64,000 nt of DNA from positions 4,901,647-4,965,646 of the forward strand of contig NC_088868.1 in the NCBI RefSeq assembly GCF_032884065.1, given 5' to 3'. Below the pieces are notes generated by a model, which was not told where the DNA came from, did no database searches, and saw only the letters and a list, made by a program, of their open reading frames with translations. This document shows, piece after piece, positions 24,330 to 35,552 of the stretch. This stretch comes from Artemia franciscana. Taxonomy: Eukaryota; Arthropoda; Branchiopoda; Anostraca; Artemiidae. Each line of letters starts with the position of its first letter. Positions within the stretch are counted from its first letter, which is position 1. The translations under genes and the position numbers were made by a program.

Positions 24330-24803
24330 AGATTTCTTGGAGTATATCTTTTGATATCAGCAGTTGAATTGTAAGAGGATATATATTGAGCTCTGTGTTC
24401 TGCGAGAAAGTATGGTCAGCAAGACTCTTGGCTGTTAGTGGAATTTTGTGGTGTTTGAAGCATTCTAACATTTTACATTGCAGGGTATACTGTGCAGACG
24501 TCAGCAAATTACATTCAAACAGGCAATGATCTATTGTTTCATTCTTAAGACTACATGACCTGCAAAGGGGGGACGAGGGAACTTCGCCACCTGAATTAGG
24601 GATCTGATATGAAAATTCCTGAAAATTTAGCCCATTTGAACCTGACCGAATTCTATGATAAATCTTGGAAAGGGGGTTACTTGGGAAGGGTGATAGGGTA
24701 GGATTCTTATTATTTAGCAGTACATCTGTAAGTCTCCAGCGGTAAATATCTCTAATGGGGATACCATTATCTTGTTCGCCAAGATAAAAAAGATCGTCTT
24801 CTT
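24330..24803 (-). pseudogene. LINE C-terminal domain downstream of RNase H
   Basis: A minus-strand frame without stops for ~150 codons reads DDLFYLGEQDNGIPIRDIYR, WRLTDVLLNN and KIYHRIRSGSNGLN. Then comes a knuckle PLCRSCSLKNETIDHCLFEC followed by NLLTSAQ. The C-x2-C...H-x4-C pattern with 'E(T/D)..HCLFEC' is typical of the C-terminus of RNase H-bearing LINEs (I/R1/jockey-type). There is no ATG or RT. It is a fragment, notable for staying open. Confidence 0.65.
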
Positions 24804-24824
24804 CTTTTGCAAAGTCGCGTTCAG

Positions 24825-25190
24825 CAAATCAGCAACTTTCGGCAAAACGGACCATGCTATAATCCCGTAAGCGATTCGGCAAAACCGCTGTAAAGAAATC
24901 GAAAAATATGCGATTCGGCAAAGAAGAACTGAAAATACAGGCAGTTACAGATGTCTTACGGCAATGTCAATTAGACCTTTCGAAAGAGAATTTTTTTACA
25001 CAAGATGGCGTTCGCAACTCAGTTTCGCCAAAAATTGTTACATTCGGCAGAACCGCTTTCAGGCGACGAATTGTCAATAATGGTGCACGTTTGAGAAAAG
25101 CACTATTTCATATCTTTTAAAGGAATTGCTTGAACATTGTCTGCAATATTCAATAAGAAAAAAATTCGGCAAAAAATCGCAAAAAATTGG
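24825..25190. repeat. Cluster of TTCGGCAAAA motifs
   Basis: At least eight near-copies of (A)TTCGGCAAAACCG occur in one orientation, at about 24836, 24873, 24912, 25025, 25044 and 25165. Spacing is irregular, ~30-120 bp, so this is not a simple tandem array. Confidence 0.5.
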
Positions 25191-25204
25191 TAAGAAATCG
25201 GTAT

Positions 25205-26050
25205 CAAACAGTTCGTGGTAACAAACTGTAGTAAGGAGCAACCCGGCTCAATAGTAAACGAAACTCTAAAAAAAGGAATTTTATTATAATAAAAGATATA
25301 AAATGAAATATTTCTTTTATAAAAGATATATCAAAAGAATCGCTTTTTCATGCTGATTCTAAATATATAAGTTTCATTTAATTTAGTCTTTGTCATCAAA
25401 AGTTACGAGCCTGAGAAAATTTGCCCTATTTTGGAAAATAGGGGGAAACATCCCCTAAAAGTCATATAATCTTAAAGAAAATCACACTATCGGATTCGGC
25501 ATATCAGAGAACCCTACAGCAAAAATTTCAAGCTCCCATCTACAAACATGTGGAATTTCGTATTTTTTGTCAGAAGAAAAATCACGGGCGCGTGTTTATT
25601 TGTTTGTTTTTTTCCCAGGGAACATCGTATCGACCAAGTGGTCCCAGAGTGTCGAAAGAGGGCTCATTCTAACGGAAATGAAAAGTTCTAGTGCCCTTTT
25701 TAGTGACCAAAAAATTGGAGGGCACCTAGGCCCCATCCCACGCTCATTTTTTCCCAAAGTCAACGAATCAAAATTTTGAGATAGCCATTTTGTTCCGTAC
25801 AGTCAAAAACCATAATAACTATGTCTTTGGTAATGACTTACTCCCCCAAAGTCCCTGGGGGAGGGGCTGTAAGTTACAAACTTCGACCAGTGTTTACATA
25901 TAATAATGGTTATTGGGGAGTGTACAGACGTTTTCAGGGGGATTTTTCAATCCCTGGGGGAGGGGCTGCAAGTTTCAAACTTTGAACAGTGTTTACATAT
26001 AGTAATGGTTATGTGGAAGTGTACAGACGCTTTCAGGGGATTTCTTAGGT
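25205..26050. repeat. Dispersed repeat family A, copy 1
   Basis: Begins with the palindromic word CAGTTCGTGGTAACAAACTG, then a GTAAGGAGCAACCCGGCTCA segment, AAACTCTAAAAAA..GAATTTT and TAGATATATCAAAAGAAT-like words. Later it has ATTGGAGGGCACCTAGGCCC and AAATTTTGAGATAGCCATTT. The same series recurs at 45670-46450 and partly at 49500-49700. Two tandem copies of a 99-bp unit (CCCTGGGGGAGGGGCTG...TACAGACG) sit at 25852-26045. No coding capacity. Confidence 0.75.
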
Positions 26051-26261
26051 TTGGGGTTGAAGGGAGGGGGCTATGTGGGAGGATCTTTCCTTGGAGGAAT
26101 ATGTCATGGGGGAAGAAAAATTCAATGAAAAGGGCGCAGGCTTTTCTAGCATTACTATAAAAAACAATGAAAAAATAAATATGAAAACGTTTTTTCAATT
26201 GAAAGTTAGGAGTAGCAATGAAACTTAAAACGAATGTAAGATTATTACGCATATGAGGGTT

Positions 26262-26339
26262 CTAAAAATACTTTAGCATAAAGAGCGAGGTATTTAGAAA
26301 GAGATAAATACCTCGCTCTTTATGCTAAAGTATTTTTAG
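26262..26339. repeat. Perfect 35-bp hairpin
   Basis: The arm at 26262-26296 and its exact reverse complement at 26305-26339 enclose an 8-base loop (GAAAGAGA). The core of each arm is the AAAGAGCGAGGTATTTA word shared with the foldback elements at 26771, 28553 and 34640. Confidence 0.95.
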
Positions 26340-26770
26340 TAATTTCAATTATTTATTCTACGGCCTTTTCGATTCAGTGGTCAATCTTAAATAATTGGGA
26401 CAAAACTTACGATTTAGTGTAAAGAGTGAGGTATTAACGAAATTACAAACCCCCTCGTATACATAATAAAAATATAAGAATATAAAATTTTGTCACGTAA
26501 GTTAATTCTTAAATTACGCATATTTTTTCTATTAAAAACGTTCGATCAAAATTAAAAGTTCTAGTTGCTTTTTGAGTAACCGAAAAATTGGAGGGCAAAT
26601 GGGCCTCCTTCCCCACCCCTTATTTCTCAAAATCGTCTGATCAAAACTAAGAGATAGCCATTTAGCAAAAAAAAGGAATTAATATACAAGTTTCATTTTA
26701 ATAATTTATGCGCGGAGAGCCAAAATCAAACATTCATTAATTCAAAAACGTTCAGAAATTAAATAAAAAA

Positions 26771-27042
26771 AATAGTTTTTTTTTTACTAAAAGTAGGGAG
26801 CGACACTAAAACTTAAGACGAACAGAAATTACTCCGGATATGCAATCGGTTGTCTCCTCCGCAATCCGTCGCTCTTTACGCTAAAGTTTGACTCTTTGCC
26901 ACAATTCTACTTTTTAAACAATTAAAAGCTTTAGCGTAAAGAGTGAGGGATCGCCGAGGGGACAGCTGATTGCAAATACGGAGTAATTTCTGTTCGTTTT
27001 ACGTTTTAATGTCGCTCCTTAGTTAAAAAACTAGTTTTTTTT
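26771..27042. mobile_element. Foldback element of the CTCTTTACGCTAAAG family
   Basis: Long inverted repeat. The left arm runs AGTAGGGAGCGACACTAAAA, AACAGAAATTACTCCG, TCGCTCTTTACGCTAAAG. The right arm is the complement of AAGGAGCGACATTAAAAC, AACAGAAATTACTCCG and CACTCTTTACGCTAAAG. Arms are ~110 bp with a ~40-bp AT-rich centre. No ORF. It resembles a MITE. Confidence 0.8.
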
Positions 27043-28180
27043 TATTTAATTTCGGAAGGCTTGAAATTTATTCGGTAGAAAAGTCTTAAAATCGGTAGAT
27101 CTACCGATAAATCGGTAGAGTAGAAACACTGAGCAGTATAGTCTCTTCTGAAAAGCCCACATTTGATCAGACAGAAGAAGAAGCAGAAGAAATTCTACTT
27201 ATTTCTAGGATATTGCAATGGGAAAAGTATTTCTATTTATTCACCTAAAATAATTGTTTTCTAGATAGGCTAGCTTGAACTTACTATTGTGATATTACAA
27301 TCTAAGAATTCCATCTTTTAGTTTTTTCTGTAGCTTAGATTGCAGTAAATTTTCAGTTTAAAACACAGCCTAATTTTGGTGGAATGAAAGTGAATACGCC
27401 TATGTCATTTGATGTTTTTCATAATCCTATAATTAACTTTAGAGAAAATAAAATTTTAAGCCTCTAAACGGCCCAAAACAGCCCTTAGGAACCAAAAGTA
27501 ATGAGTTGAGTTCTATAAAAATGGCAAGTGAGATACAATTGCTATCTTTAGCTGATTTAAGGATGGTAATAATTATTTTTGGTAAAATTCTAGTCCATTG
27601 ACTTCGTGCTATCTTGGAAAGTTGTTGGGCTAGAGAATTGAAATTTTCAGGGATGTGTCTACAGGCTAAAGTATATCCCAGGAAGTTATTTTGAGATCCC
27701 TAACTATACCCCTTCCCCCTCCTCTATATAATGCAGTTTTTTGTGCATTACAGCTTATATTTTGGTCAAATTTGATCCTATATTACTATTAAAAGTGTGA
27801 ATCCTTGCTTACCTTAGGAAAATTCAACTTTTCACTGTTTTTTAAGCTACTATATTCCATAATTAGTTCACCTGCATTGAAAAACAATTATTACCTTTTA
27901 TGGTATAGTTTAAAATGGAATGCAGGCATTTAAATGCATCCCCTGTTTGAAACTCTTATCTTTAAAAGGCTTTTGACAGGGGTAATACAGATAAGAGTTT
28001 GAACTTTTAAGGGGCTTCTCACTCAAAATTATGATTTGTTGCTACAATTGCATAAGGTTTATGTTATATGTGTCAATAAAATTTATTTTGTAAATCATAA
28101 CATCATAGAGAAAGTCAATTACTTCAAGAAGGCCCAATAATGATTCTTAGAAACCTGAAGAGAGGCAAAACAGAAATTTA
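27043..28180. other. No gene seen; small palindrome
   Basis: A palindrome AATCGGTAGATCTACCGAT lies near 27091-27110, with TCGGTAGA repeated three more times within 60 bp. The rest is AT-rich and featureless. Confidence 0.4.
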
Positions 28181-28189
28181 GTGGGAAAA

Positions 28190-28545
28190 ATAGCACAAGT
28201 CCTAAATACATGATTGATGTAACTGTAATGGATATGCTCTCTTTGGGTGAGTTTTTTTTTTTTTGGGGGGGGGGGGTAATTTGAAAAAAAAATAGAAAGA
28301 TGTATTTGTAACTTACAAATGGGTGATCAGATCTTAATGAAGTTTGATATTTAGAAGGATCTTGTGCTTCAGAGCTCTTATTTTAAATCCCAACCAGATC
28401 CAGTGACATTGAGGGGAGTTGGATGAGGAAACCAGAAATCTTGGAAGACGTGAAAATTGAGGTATCTTTATCTTCAAAATGGGTGGTTGTATCTTAATGA
28501 AACTTGATATATAGAAAGATCATATGTCTGAGATGCTTAATATAG
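28190..28545. repeat. Single unit of the ~290-bp satellite family
   Basis: Shares CAAGTCCTARATACRTGATT, CAGATCTTAATGAARTTTGA, CAGAGCTCTTATTTTAAATC and GACATTG...GAAATCTTGGAA with the array at 52744-54155. A second partial unit begins at ~28475. Confidence 0.75.
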
Positions 28546-28552
28546 ATGCTTA

Positions 28553-28770
28553 TACAGAAATTACTCTGTATATGAAAGGGGTTTTTCCTCCTCATCGCCC
28601 CGCTTTTTATGCTAAAGTTTGACACTTCCTGTTAACTTTACTTTTTAAAATGGTAAAAAACTTTAGCGTAAAGAGTGGGGTGTTGAAAAGGAAAAGGCCC
28701 TTTCATATACTGAGTAACTTCTGTTCATTTTAAGTTTTAATGTTGCTCCTTACTTTCAGTTAAAAACACT
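28553..28770. mobile_element. Foldback element of the CTCTTTACGCTAAAG family
   Basis: Left arm: ACAGAAATTACTCTGTATATG, CCCCGCTTTTTATGCTAAAG. Right arm (complement): ACAGAAGTTACTCAGTATATG, CCCCACTCTTTACGCTAAAG. The right flank carries the same TTTTAATGTTGCTCCTTACTTT outer end as the other copies. Confidence 0.75.
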
Positions 28771-28954
28771 TGTTTTTTTAATTTAATTTATACCATAGTT
28801 TTATAAATATATATTTAAAATTATCAAAATAAGCCCTTGATAAACATTAATTACAACACAGCTATCCAGAAAAGAAGTTTTACAAAGGAAAGTAAAGGAC
28901 CATATTAAACTTAAGACAAGCTTCAACACATTCCTATAATATTTAAAGCTCAAT

Positions 28955-29260
28955 GTTTTGTGAGAAACCAGGAAAGGAAAATATATAATTAATGAAAAAA
29001 TCAAATAGTTGAGAAAATGATAATTTTGTCAGCCAGTAGCAAAATATGAAGACAAAAATCAAGCAAATATTTCGACAAGGACCTCTGAATAATGGAAGTG
29101 TTTTCAAACAAAATGAAGTGGTGAGTGTTATTGTGCACGTGTTGGGCCAAGGCAGAATCAAATTTTCTTGGGCCTTGGGTGCAAACTATGACTTTGTTGA
29201 CTGAAAATTTGTGTTTCAACAATCCCTTCTCCCAATTGTTGGCGTTTTACCAGTATAGAA
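28955..29260 (-). pseudogene. Penelope-like element GIY-YIG C-terminal fragment
   Basis: The minus-strand frame reads KFDSALAQHVHNNTHHFILF then ENTSII. This matches the end of Penelope GIY-YIG domains, where 'SALA.H...N.HHFILFENTSII' precedes 'REAIEI'. The sequence after it (LSKYLLDFCLHI) is a decayed version of that. No RT or upstream GIY-YIG core is adjacent. Confidence 0.55.
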
Positions 29261-29785
29261 GATTTAGAAATGTAAATAGTTGATTTATCGAAATATAATC
29301 CTTGACGAGCCTCCCATCTTGATTTTTCATTTCTTCAAAATATCCTTCTCTTTTATTTCTGCTATCAACTTGAATCAACTTCTTACAATGGTAAATCAAT
29401 TAACTGTTTAAAACCTCAAACATGTCACTCCTCTGTTACTCACATAAACTTCCTCAAATTTATCACCCAAATATGCGGGGCAAGTTTAAACTGCTGGGAA
29501 GAATAAATCATTATTCAAAGTTTCATTTATTCAAAAAAAAATTATTGTTTCCACTTTTTGTGGAAATAATACTCCAATTTGGAGTAATACTCCAATTTGG
29601 AATAAATCTGACATGTCAGACTAAACCATACAGGGTAAATTCCAACAAAGGGGGGGGGGACTTACCCTATGTATACAATTGGCTAGGTTTTGGCCATTCT
29701 AGCCTATATTTCAGAGTGTCAACTATTTACAAACTCTGTCTAACTATGTTGAGCAGAGTTTGCCAAAGGTCATGGAAAAGTGGGG
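29261..29785. other. No gene recognised
   Basis: A 130-codon open frame at 29422-29814 lacks recognisable motifs. Its last part overlaps the start of the transposase remnant in another frame. Confidence 0.3.
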
Positions 29786-29789
29786 CAAG

Positions 29790-30005
29790 GGGCTTACCAA
29801 ACAATGGATCCTAGACAAAGTAAAGAAATATATCAGCAAGAACAAAATTACCACTCTTTTCACAAAGAAGTAGCTAGGTGAAGACTGGTGGTTTGGGTTT
29901 AAGAAAAAAAAAACATCTTTCTTAAGGACCCTGAGCAACTTGAAAACCCTGAGGGCTGTGCAATAAGTAGACCCTTTCATTATTTTAGGGTTTTATGACA
30001 TGCTA

Positions 30006-30050
<45 letters not shown>

Positions 30051-31300
30051 AGTAGAAGAGCTCAACATCTTAGACAAACCAGAATACTGGTACAACTTGG
30101 ATGAAACTTCGTTTTGTCACAATCCTGATAGCCTTAACATCACTAGAGCAAAAGGATCACCACCAAAGTGGCAAAATGGTGTTTATGGGCTTAATAACAC
30201 ACCTATTCCTCCATGTATTAGTGCATCAGATGCGAAAGTGCCACTACTGGTAATTTCCCTGGGGGAAACACCTAAATTTCATGGCTAATCATTAAAGACC
30301 ATCCTGATACATTTTTTTCAGCTACTACAAAATGATGGAAGGCAATAGACCTCTTCTATAACTAGTTTAAAGATGTTTTCCTGCCTCAGGAGAGAAAAAA
30401 CACCTCTTATTCTTGATGGCCATGCCCCCCCCCCCCATTTATTCTTGGCACTTGTGGAGCTCACTTCAGAAAAAATGTTATTATCCTCTTGTTGCCACTC
30501 CATGCATCCTGTGTTCTATAGAACCTTTACAGGGTTAGTTTCAAAGGGCTGAAATTATCCTATGAGCAGAGGTCTATGAACTGGCAACAATGTTAAGGCA
30601 ATATGTTGAGAAAAAGACATCAGAGACTCTGAATTTAATAAGAGTGACAACCACAGTGAATTCTGAAACTGGTCAGATTACTATTTCTATGTTGTCTATT
30701 CAAAAAAAAGACTCATGCCCATGATAAACCATATGAAGAACTCCTCTTGGACTCGGCACACTACCATTCTCTTGATGCCTCATTACTAGGGACATCTGGT
30801 AGGCATAGAATTGCTCAGGAAGCCAAAGTAATTGCATCTGTAGAGGCTTCAAGAGGGCTTGAACAAATACAGAAAGAAAAAAAGAAAACCTGGAGGACAA
30901 AAAAAAAAGAAAGTAAAAGTGAATATGCTCAAGCCAAAACTAGAAAAGAAAGAAAAGAAAGATGATCTTTCGAGTGAATACTGACGTCTCACTGTGCTCC
31001 AAAACTGACCAGATTGACACCTGTTATACCATTGGTATACAATGAAGAAAGGGAAGGAAGAAAGCAAAAAATACAGCTAAATGAGTACTATGTTGTATTG
31101 TACAATAGCAAATGTGATCAATAAGGCTTGCATATCGAAAGAGTGCTTGATTTTCCTGACAAAAATCTTTTTGCGTAAAATATCTTTGGTGTTTGAGCTT
31201 AGCCAACTATTCATTGGCCCCAAAAAGATGAAATTGAAGTATACATCTTTGCTGGATCATTGGAGCTTTCGGGAGCTGGTCCCTTCACTCTACCATCATC
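29790..31300 (+). pseudogene. Tigger/pogo-like DDE transposase, decayed
   Basis: Fragments in order: LTKQWILDKVKKYISKNKIT and LGEDWWFGFKKK (end of the DNA-binding region, 'G.DW...F..R'). After a poly(A) tract comes TVEELNILDKPEYWYNLDET plus SFCHNPDSLNITRAKGSPPK (first catalytic Asp in LDET). CISASDAKVPLLVISLGE is followed by TPLILDGHAPPPP (second catalytic Asp in LDGH), then a frame-shifted LLLPLHASCVL.NLYRVSFKGLK that corresponds to 'LPPHTSH.LQPLD'. A Lys/Glu-rich tail ends near 30965. Many stops make it inactive. Terminal inverted repeats were not found. Confidence 0.7.
30007..30049. repeat. (A)43 tract inside the transposase remnant
   Basis: Forty-three A residues fall between the 'EDWW' and 'TVEELNI' parts of the transposase. 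In intact relatives the equivalent region is a short Lys-containing linker, so this looks like an expanded AAA codon run or a poly(A) insertion. Confidence 0.9.
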
Positions 31301-32115
31301 AAATTTGACTAGTTATCAGCCTGTACAACATGCACACTAGGGCATGCAAGTGATCAAAAGTTTGTTTTCTTGACTCCCTCTGATTAAATTTGACTTAAAA
31401 AAACTGGATTGTGAAGAATATTGCCAGTTTGACCAAGAGTGATGTCGAATAGTTTTTATTGTACCAGCTACTCAAAAAAAAATCTGGGGACCAAATTAAG
31501 CTGAAAAAAAATTGATAAAGGATTGGACTTACCTAAATCACCCTACTTGATTTAGGGAGAAAATTAAGGCAGGTACAGGTAGACCAAAAGTTACACATAT
31601 AGATCTGTGTTTTATTATGTTTGGCAATTAATTTTTATGTACTTACACCCATACTGGCTCCACTCTTGGGAAGAATCCAAAATATTTTTACCCATTAGGT
31701 CTTATTATCAAGAGGCTGTATCAAGGCTAGACTTTGTGAGCTATTCGTGGGGCTTTTAATAATAACAATGATGATGATCATGTGGAAATGGCAAAATGTC
31801 ATTCTTTGAAGGAATCTCAGGAAATCACTGACTCAGTCTAGGAAAGGACATGACTACAGTATCCAAAATTTACTTCCAAAATTGTTATTGACGTAGTATT
31901 ATTAATATGCCAACATTTATAGCAGGAATAGGGGGATTCCCCTTTCTCTATAAGGTTGGTTCAAAGGAACACCCTGATAAGAAAGTCCTAAAATATCCTC
32001 CAAGGTTTAGATGTTTGTCTACCTGTGATTACCAAGAAAAACATATTGACAAAAAATATTACTCCTTAATTTGATTGTTTTTTAATATTTACATGTTTAT
32101 TTATATTTTTTGCAG
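31301..32115. other. Upstream intron/leader of the TM9SF4-like gene
   Basis: No coding signal was seen. The segment ends in a good acceptor (TTTATATTTTTTGCAG), so at least one upstream exon holding the start codon must exist further 5'. I could not locate it. Confidence 0.4.
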
Positions 32116-32329
32116 TGTCTCAAATCACTATTACCATGTATTTTGATGTTTCTACCATCAGCTTTTGGATTTTATGTCCCTGGTGTAGCTCCTGTTGAAT
32201 TTACGAAAGGAGATTCAATTAGTGTAAGAGCTGTAAAAATGACCAGTGCAAGGACACAGTTGCCATATCGCTATGAATCTTTACCATTTTGTGAGCCTAA
32301 ACAAAAAGAATTTATTCCGGAAAATTTAG
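32116..32329 (+). CDS. TM9SF4: TM9SF4-like nonaspanin, first visible coding exon
   Basis: The exon follows TTTTTTGCAG and ends at a GTAAGT donor in phase 1. It encodes the end of a signal peptide (SLLPCILMFLPSAFG) and then the luminal N-terminus FYVPGVAPVEF, KMTSARTQLPYRYESLPFCE and FIPENLG. The human TM9SF4 equivalents are FYVPGVAPINF, KLTSSRTQLPYEYYSLPFC and AENLG, so it fits TM9SF4 better than TM9SF2. Nonaspanins are nine-helix Golgi/endosomal membrane proteins with a large luminal N-terminal domain. TM9SF4 acts in sorting of glycine-rich membrane segments, phagocytosis and cell adhesion (family knowledge). An ATG inside the exon (MFLPSAFG) is unlikely to be the real start. Confidence 0.9.
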
Positions 32330-34430
32330 GTAAGTTTTGCTTTTGACTGTTATAACTGAAAAGTTTGTGAGTTTTATGTGTTTTTGTATATTGCTTCTTG
32401 TTTGAATTTCTCCGTCTTTAAATAATTAATAAGAAAAAACCTTCTTCAAAAAGGAATTTAAAAAAAAGACTAAATAGCTATATTAAAACTGAAGCTAAGT
32501 AGAAATGAACTTATATGAGAATTGAAAATTAAAACAAGCAAATATTATTATCAATGAATCAATTAACACACAAAACAAGCAACAATCGAAATGAATAATT
32601 GTGGTGAACATAGAAATAACTGAAGTTGTTATAGTTTAATGAATGAAGCTGAAAACGAATTGAAACTAAAATGAATAGTCAAATCAAACTTAAAATGAAC
32701 ATGAATCATCACAAACATGAGTAGGAAAATCATCCCCTAAAGATTGTAAAGGCCAGAGTGTTATTTCTGCCTTACTGGAAACTGTTTGTATTTTAAGCAG
32801 CATGCTTTTTATGTGTAGTAACATAAACAACTCCCAAGAAACATGACAAAACTAGTCAACATTTACAAATAAGAGTATTGCCCCCCTCCTCCCCCTGCCC
32901 TCTAGTTGCTTAAGTGTTATTTGTGTCTTATTGAAAACAAGATGTATATTATGAATAATCTGGTTGTACTTGTCAAAACATTAAAAAAATGTATGAAAAC
33001 CACTTTAATAGTCAAGTTTACCAGACAGAACTAATGAATGTTAGGATATCAGTGCTTTGAAATCTCAACAACATTTTGTCCTTATTTATTAAAATAATAA
33101 AAGGGCGAGATGAAATCTTTAAGATATATTTTGATTTCAGTAAGTGCAAATGAAGCTCTCTTAGAAGGTTTAGGGGTTTGGCAACCCTGCTTCTTTTTGT
33201 GATAATTTATGATTTTATTTTAAGTTTGACTTGATTTTTTTTTTCGCATTCATTCGTTATCTATATGATTTTTGTTTTTTATTCATTTTAATTAAATGTA
33301 GGCCTAATTCAGTCAAAATTTTGATGAACAATCATGTAAGGCTATAAACTTTTGATAATAGTTTTAGTTTAGAATTTCAATTGGATGGCGAATTGGATTT
33401 AATATTTATATGAATTGAAAGTTGTGCATCAGTTTTGGTCTCTAATGGGCTGAGGCTGTTCTGAACCCCTTCTTATGGGGACCCTTGGGTATGCATGCAT
33501 CTTAATCTAGCATTTTATTAATATAAACTTTTGGTGTTTTATTTTGTTTTAATAGTTAATGAAATGCATATTAAGGTTATTTAATAAGAAATTCTATTGT
33601 GTCTTTTCAAAAAGAAATGAAAAATTGGACATCAAAATTCAGAACAACTAGATTTGTTTCTACAATTTTTTTTTCAGTTGGATTCCCTCCCCAGTCTTGA
33701 AATTTCAATTGAGCTGTCCACATAGCCAAAACTTTTAAGCGAATCAGGCTGAAAAAAATTGAATTCTAGCTCGAAGCAATATTACCATATTTTTCTTCTA
33801 AAAATTGTTGCCCTTGTTAAGGCCCTCTAGATCCTTTTCACTTAGCCTACAAGATTCACACAAGCAAAAAAAAAAAAACAATAATGCTTTGCCAATTTGG
33901 GGGTTTTGTAAATCTACAATCCATATTTTTCATAATGTTTTTTCCCTATTTTACCTAGAATATATCCACAGTAACTTAATAGTCAATCAAAGACAAAAAA
34001 AATGGGGCTGGTTTTTGGGTGTGTTGAATCAGTACAAGGGTTTCTCAATAACATTTGTTTATTTTGCCCTGTACATGCCTTATAAGTCTAAGCAAATCTG
34101 AGAAGCAAAAAAGCTTGCCTAATTTTGGGTGTCATACATCAATACAACGAAAGTGCCTTGAAATCTTTCGATTTTGGTGGACGACGCGTTGAAGCCCTCT
34201 CCTGCGTGGGTCCCTACCTTTCTGCCCTTCTTTCTCCCACACCACCTGAAAGGTTCAAGCTCAATCCCCCCACTATTTCTGAGATATTCCCTATATTGGT
34301 TATTAATGACTTAAATGGACATAGTGTTTTTTTATTTTAGCTCTATACTCTGTTCCTATTCTTTTTAAAACAATCATTAACTAAGTAAAAAACGAGTCTT
34401 TTTTTTTCAAGGAAAAGTATGCTAAAGAGA
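32330..34430. other. TM9SF4 intron, no gene seen
   Basis: AT-rich. The A-rich repeat family occurs at 32455-32710. A C-rich word (CCCCCCTCCTCCCCCTGCCC) lies at 32881-32900. Short open frames at 33805-34340 have no recognisable content. Confidence 0.4.
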
Positions 34431-34434
34431 TTTT

Positions 34435-34910
34435 TTCAGGCCAGATCATTTGAGAGAACTTTTTGGTGGGAATTTTTTTGAGAGGGAACTTCCTGGGGGA
34501 TTTTATGACAAGAAAACTTTCCGTGGAGGAATATTGTACAGGGGGGATATTCCATTGAGGAGACAGATTTCCCAGTGTTATTTGAAAAACAATCACAAAC
34601 TAAATAGTAAAAAAAGTTTTTCGATCTTAAACTGAGGAGCGACATCAAAACTTAAAATGAAGAGAAATCCCTTCAGTACTGCATTTTTTACGCTAAACTT
34701 TTTGCCGAAATTGTTTAAGAACAACTCAAAAAACAAAAGGATTGTTTAATTAGATTCAGACGCATTTTCAAAAGTATCAAAACTTATGCGTGAAGAGCAA
34801 GGAATTTAGGAGGGGGTAGCCCCCTCATATAAAGAATAATTATTTTCAGTTTCAGTTTTAATGTTGCTTCTTACTTTCGGTTGACAAAGCTTTTTTTTTT
34901 TAATCTAATT
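34435..34910. mobile_element. Diverged foldback of the CTCTTTACGCTAAAG family
   Basis: Left: GAGGAGCGACATCAAAACTT and TTTTTTACGCTAAACTTTTT. Right (complement): AAGAAGCAACATTAAAAC and TTGCTCTTCACGCATAAG. The arms are at ~34633-34705 and ~34785-34885. This copy is more decayed than those at 26771 and 28553. A separate inverted pair near 34385-34600 was not resolved. Confidence 0.55.
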
Positions 34911-35552
34911 CAGGCAAAAGAGTCGAACTTGCGGTTTTATATTGTGTCTCCAAAATGAAATTTCAAATTAAAAACAATGAGATTATTAATAATAAGATTT
35001 AAATTTAAGATGATAAGGCTGGGGTGTTGTAAACCATGCAAGGGAATTGCAAATCCTTCTTCACAGCCAAATGCACGTGCTTTTGCACCACTTTGTTTTT
35101 TTAGAATTGGATCTTAGGTGATGTAACATGGGGAGATAGGAACTAAAATCTACACCTTTGTTGCCATTTACAATATTCCACCTGTTGACTAAATTAAAAA
35201 TGTAGGAATTAAAAAAAGATAATTGATATAAATAATCTCCAATTTCATAGAGTTTTACGCTGATATTTCTCTGTATCTGATATTTTTTCGTCAATAACTA
35301 TTTTGAGTCAAAATCCAGTCTGCACAGAATAGACTTAGATTGAGAAAAGATTGGCAGGTAAGTATGCTATTTGACTTTTAAGTTGGTAGGTATACTGATG
35401 ACGAAATTCTGTTATTTTATCCTCCCCTGTATTTAAATTATAACCAAAAGACACTTATTCAATATCTAGTGGTAACCAAAAAAGGAGCAGATTCACGACA
35501 TACTAGATGTCGTTGATGTTTTTTTTTTTTACTTTTGTGCCAGTTTCCGCTC

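Noticed and set aside
29422..29814. 130-codon open frame upstream of the transposase
   Set aside because: No recognisable motif, and its end overlaps transposase-like coding in another frame.
32110..32115. Start of the TM9SF4 frame at a TTG just before the exon
   Set aside because: TTGCAG is the end of the splice acceptor, so the start codon must be on an upstream exon.
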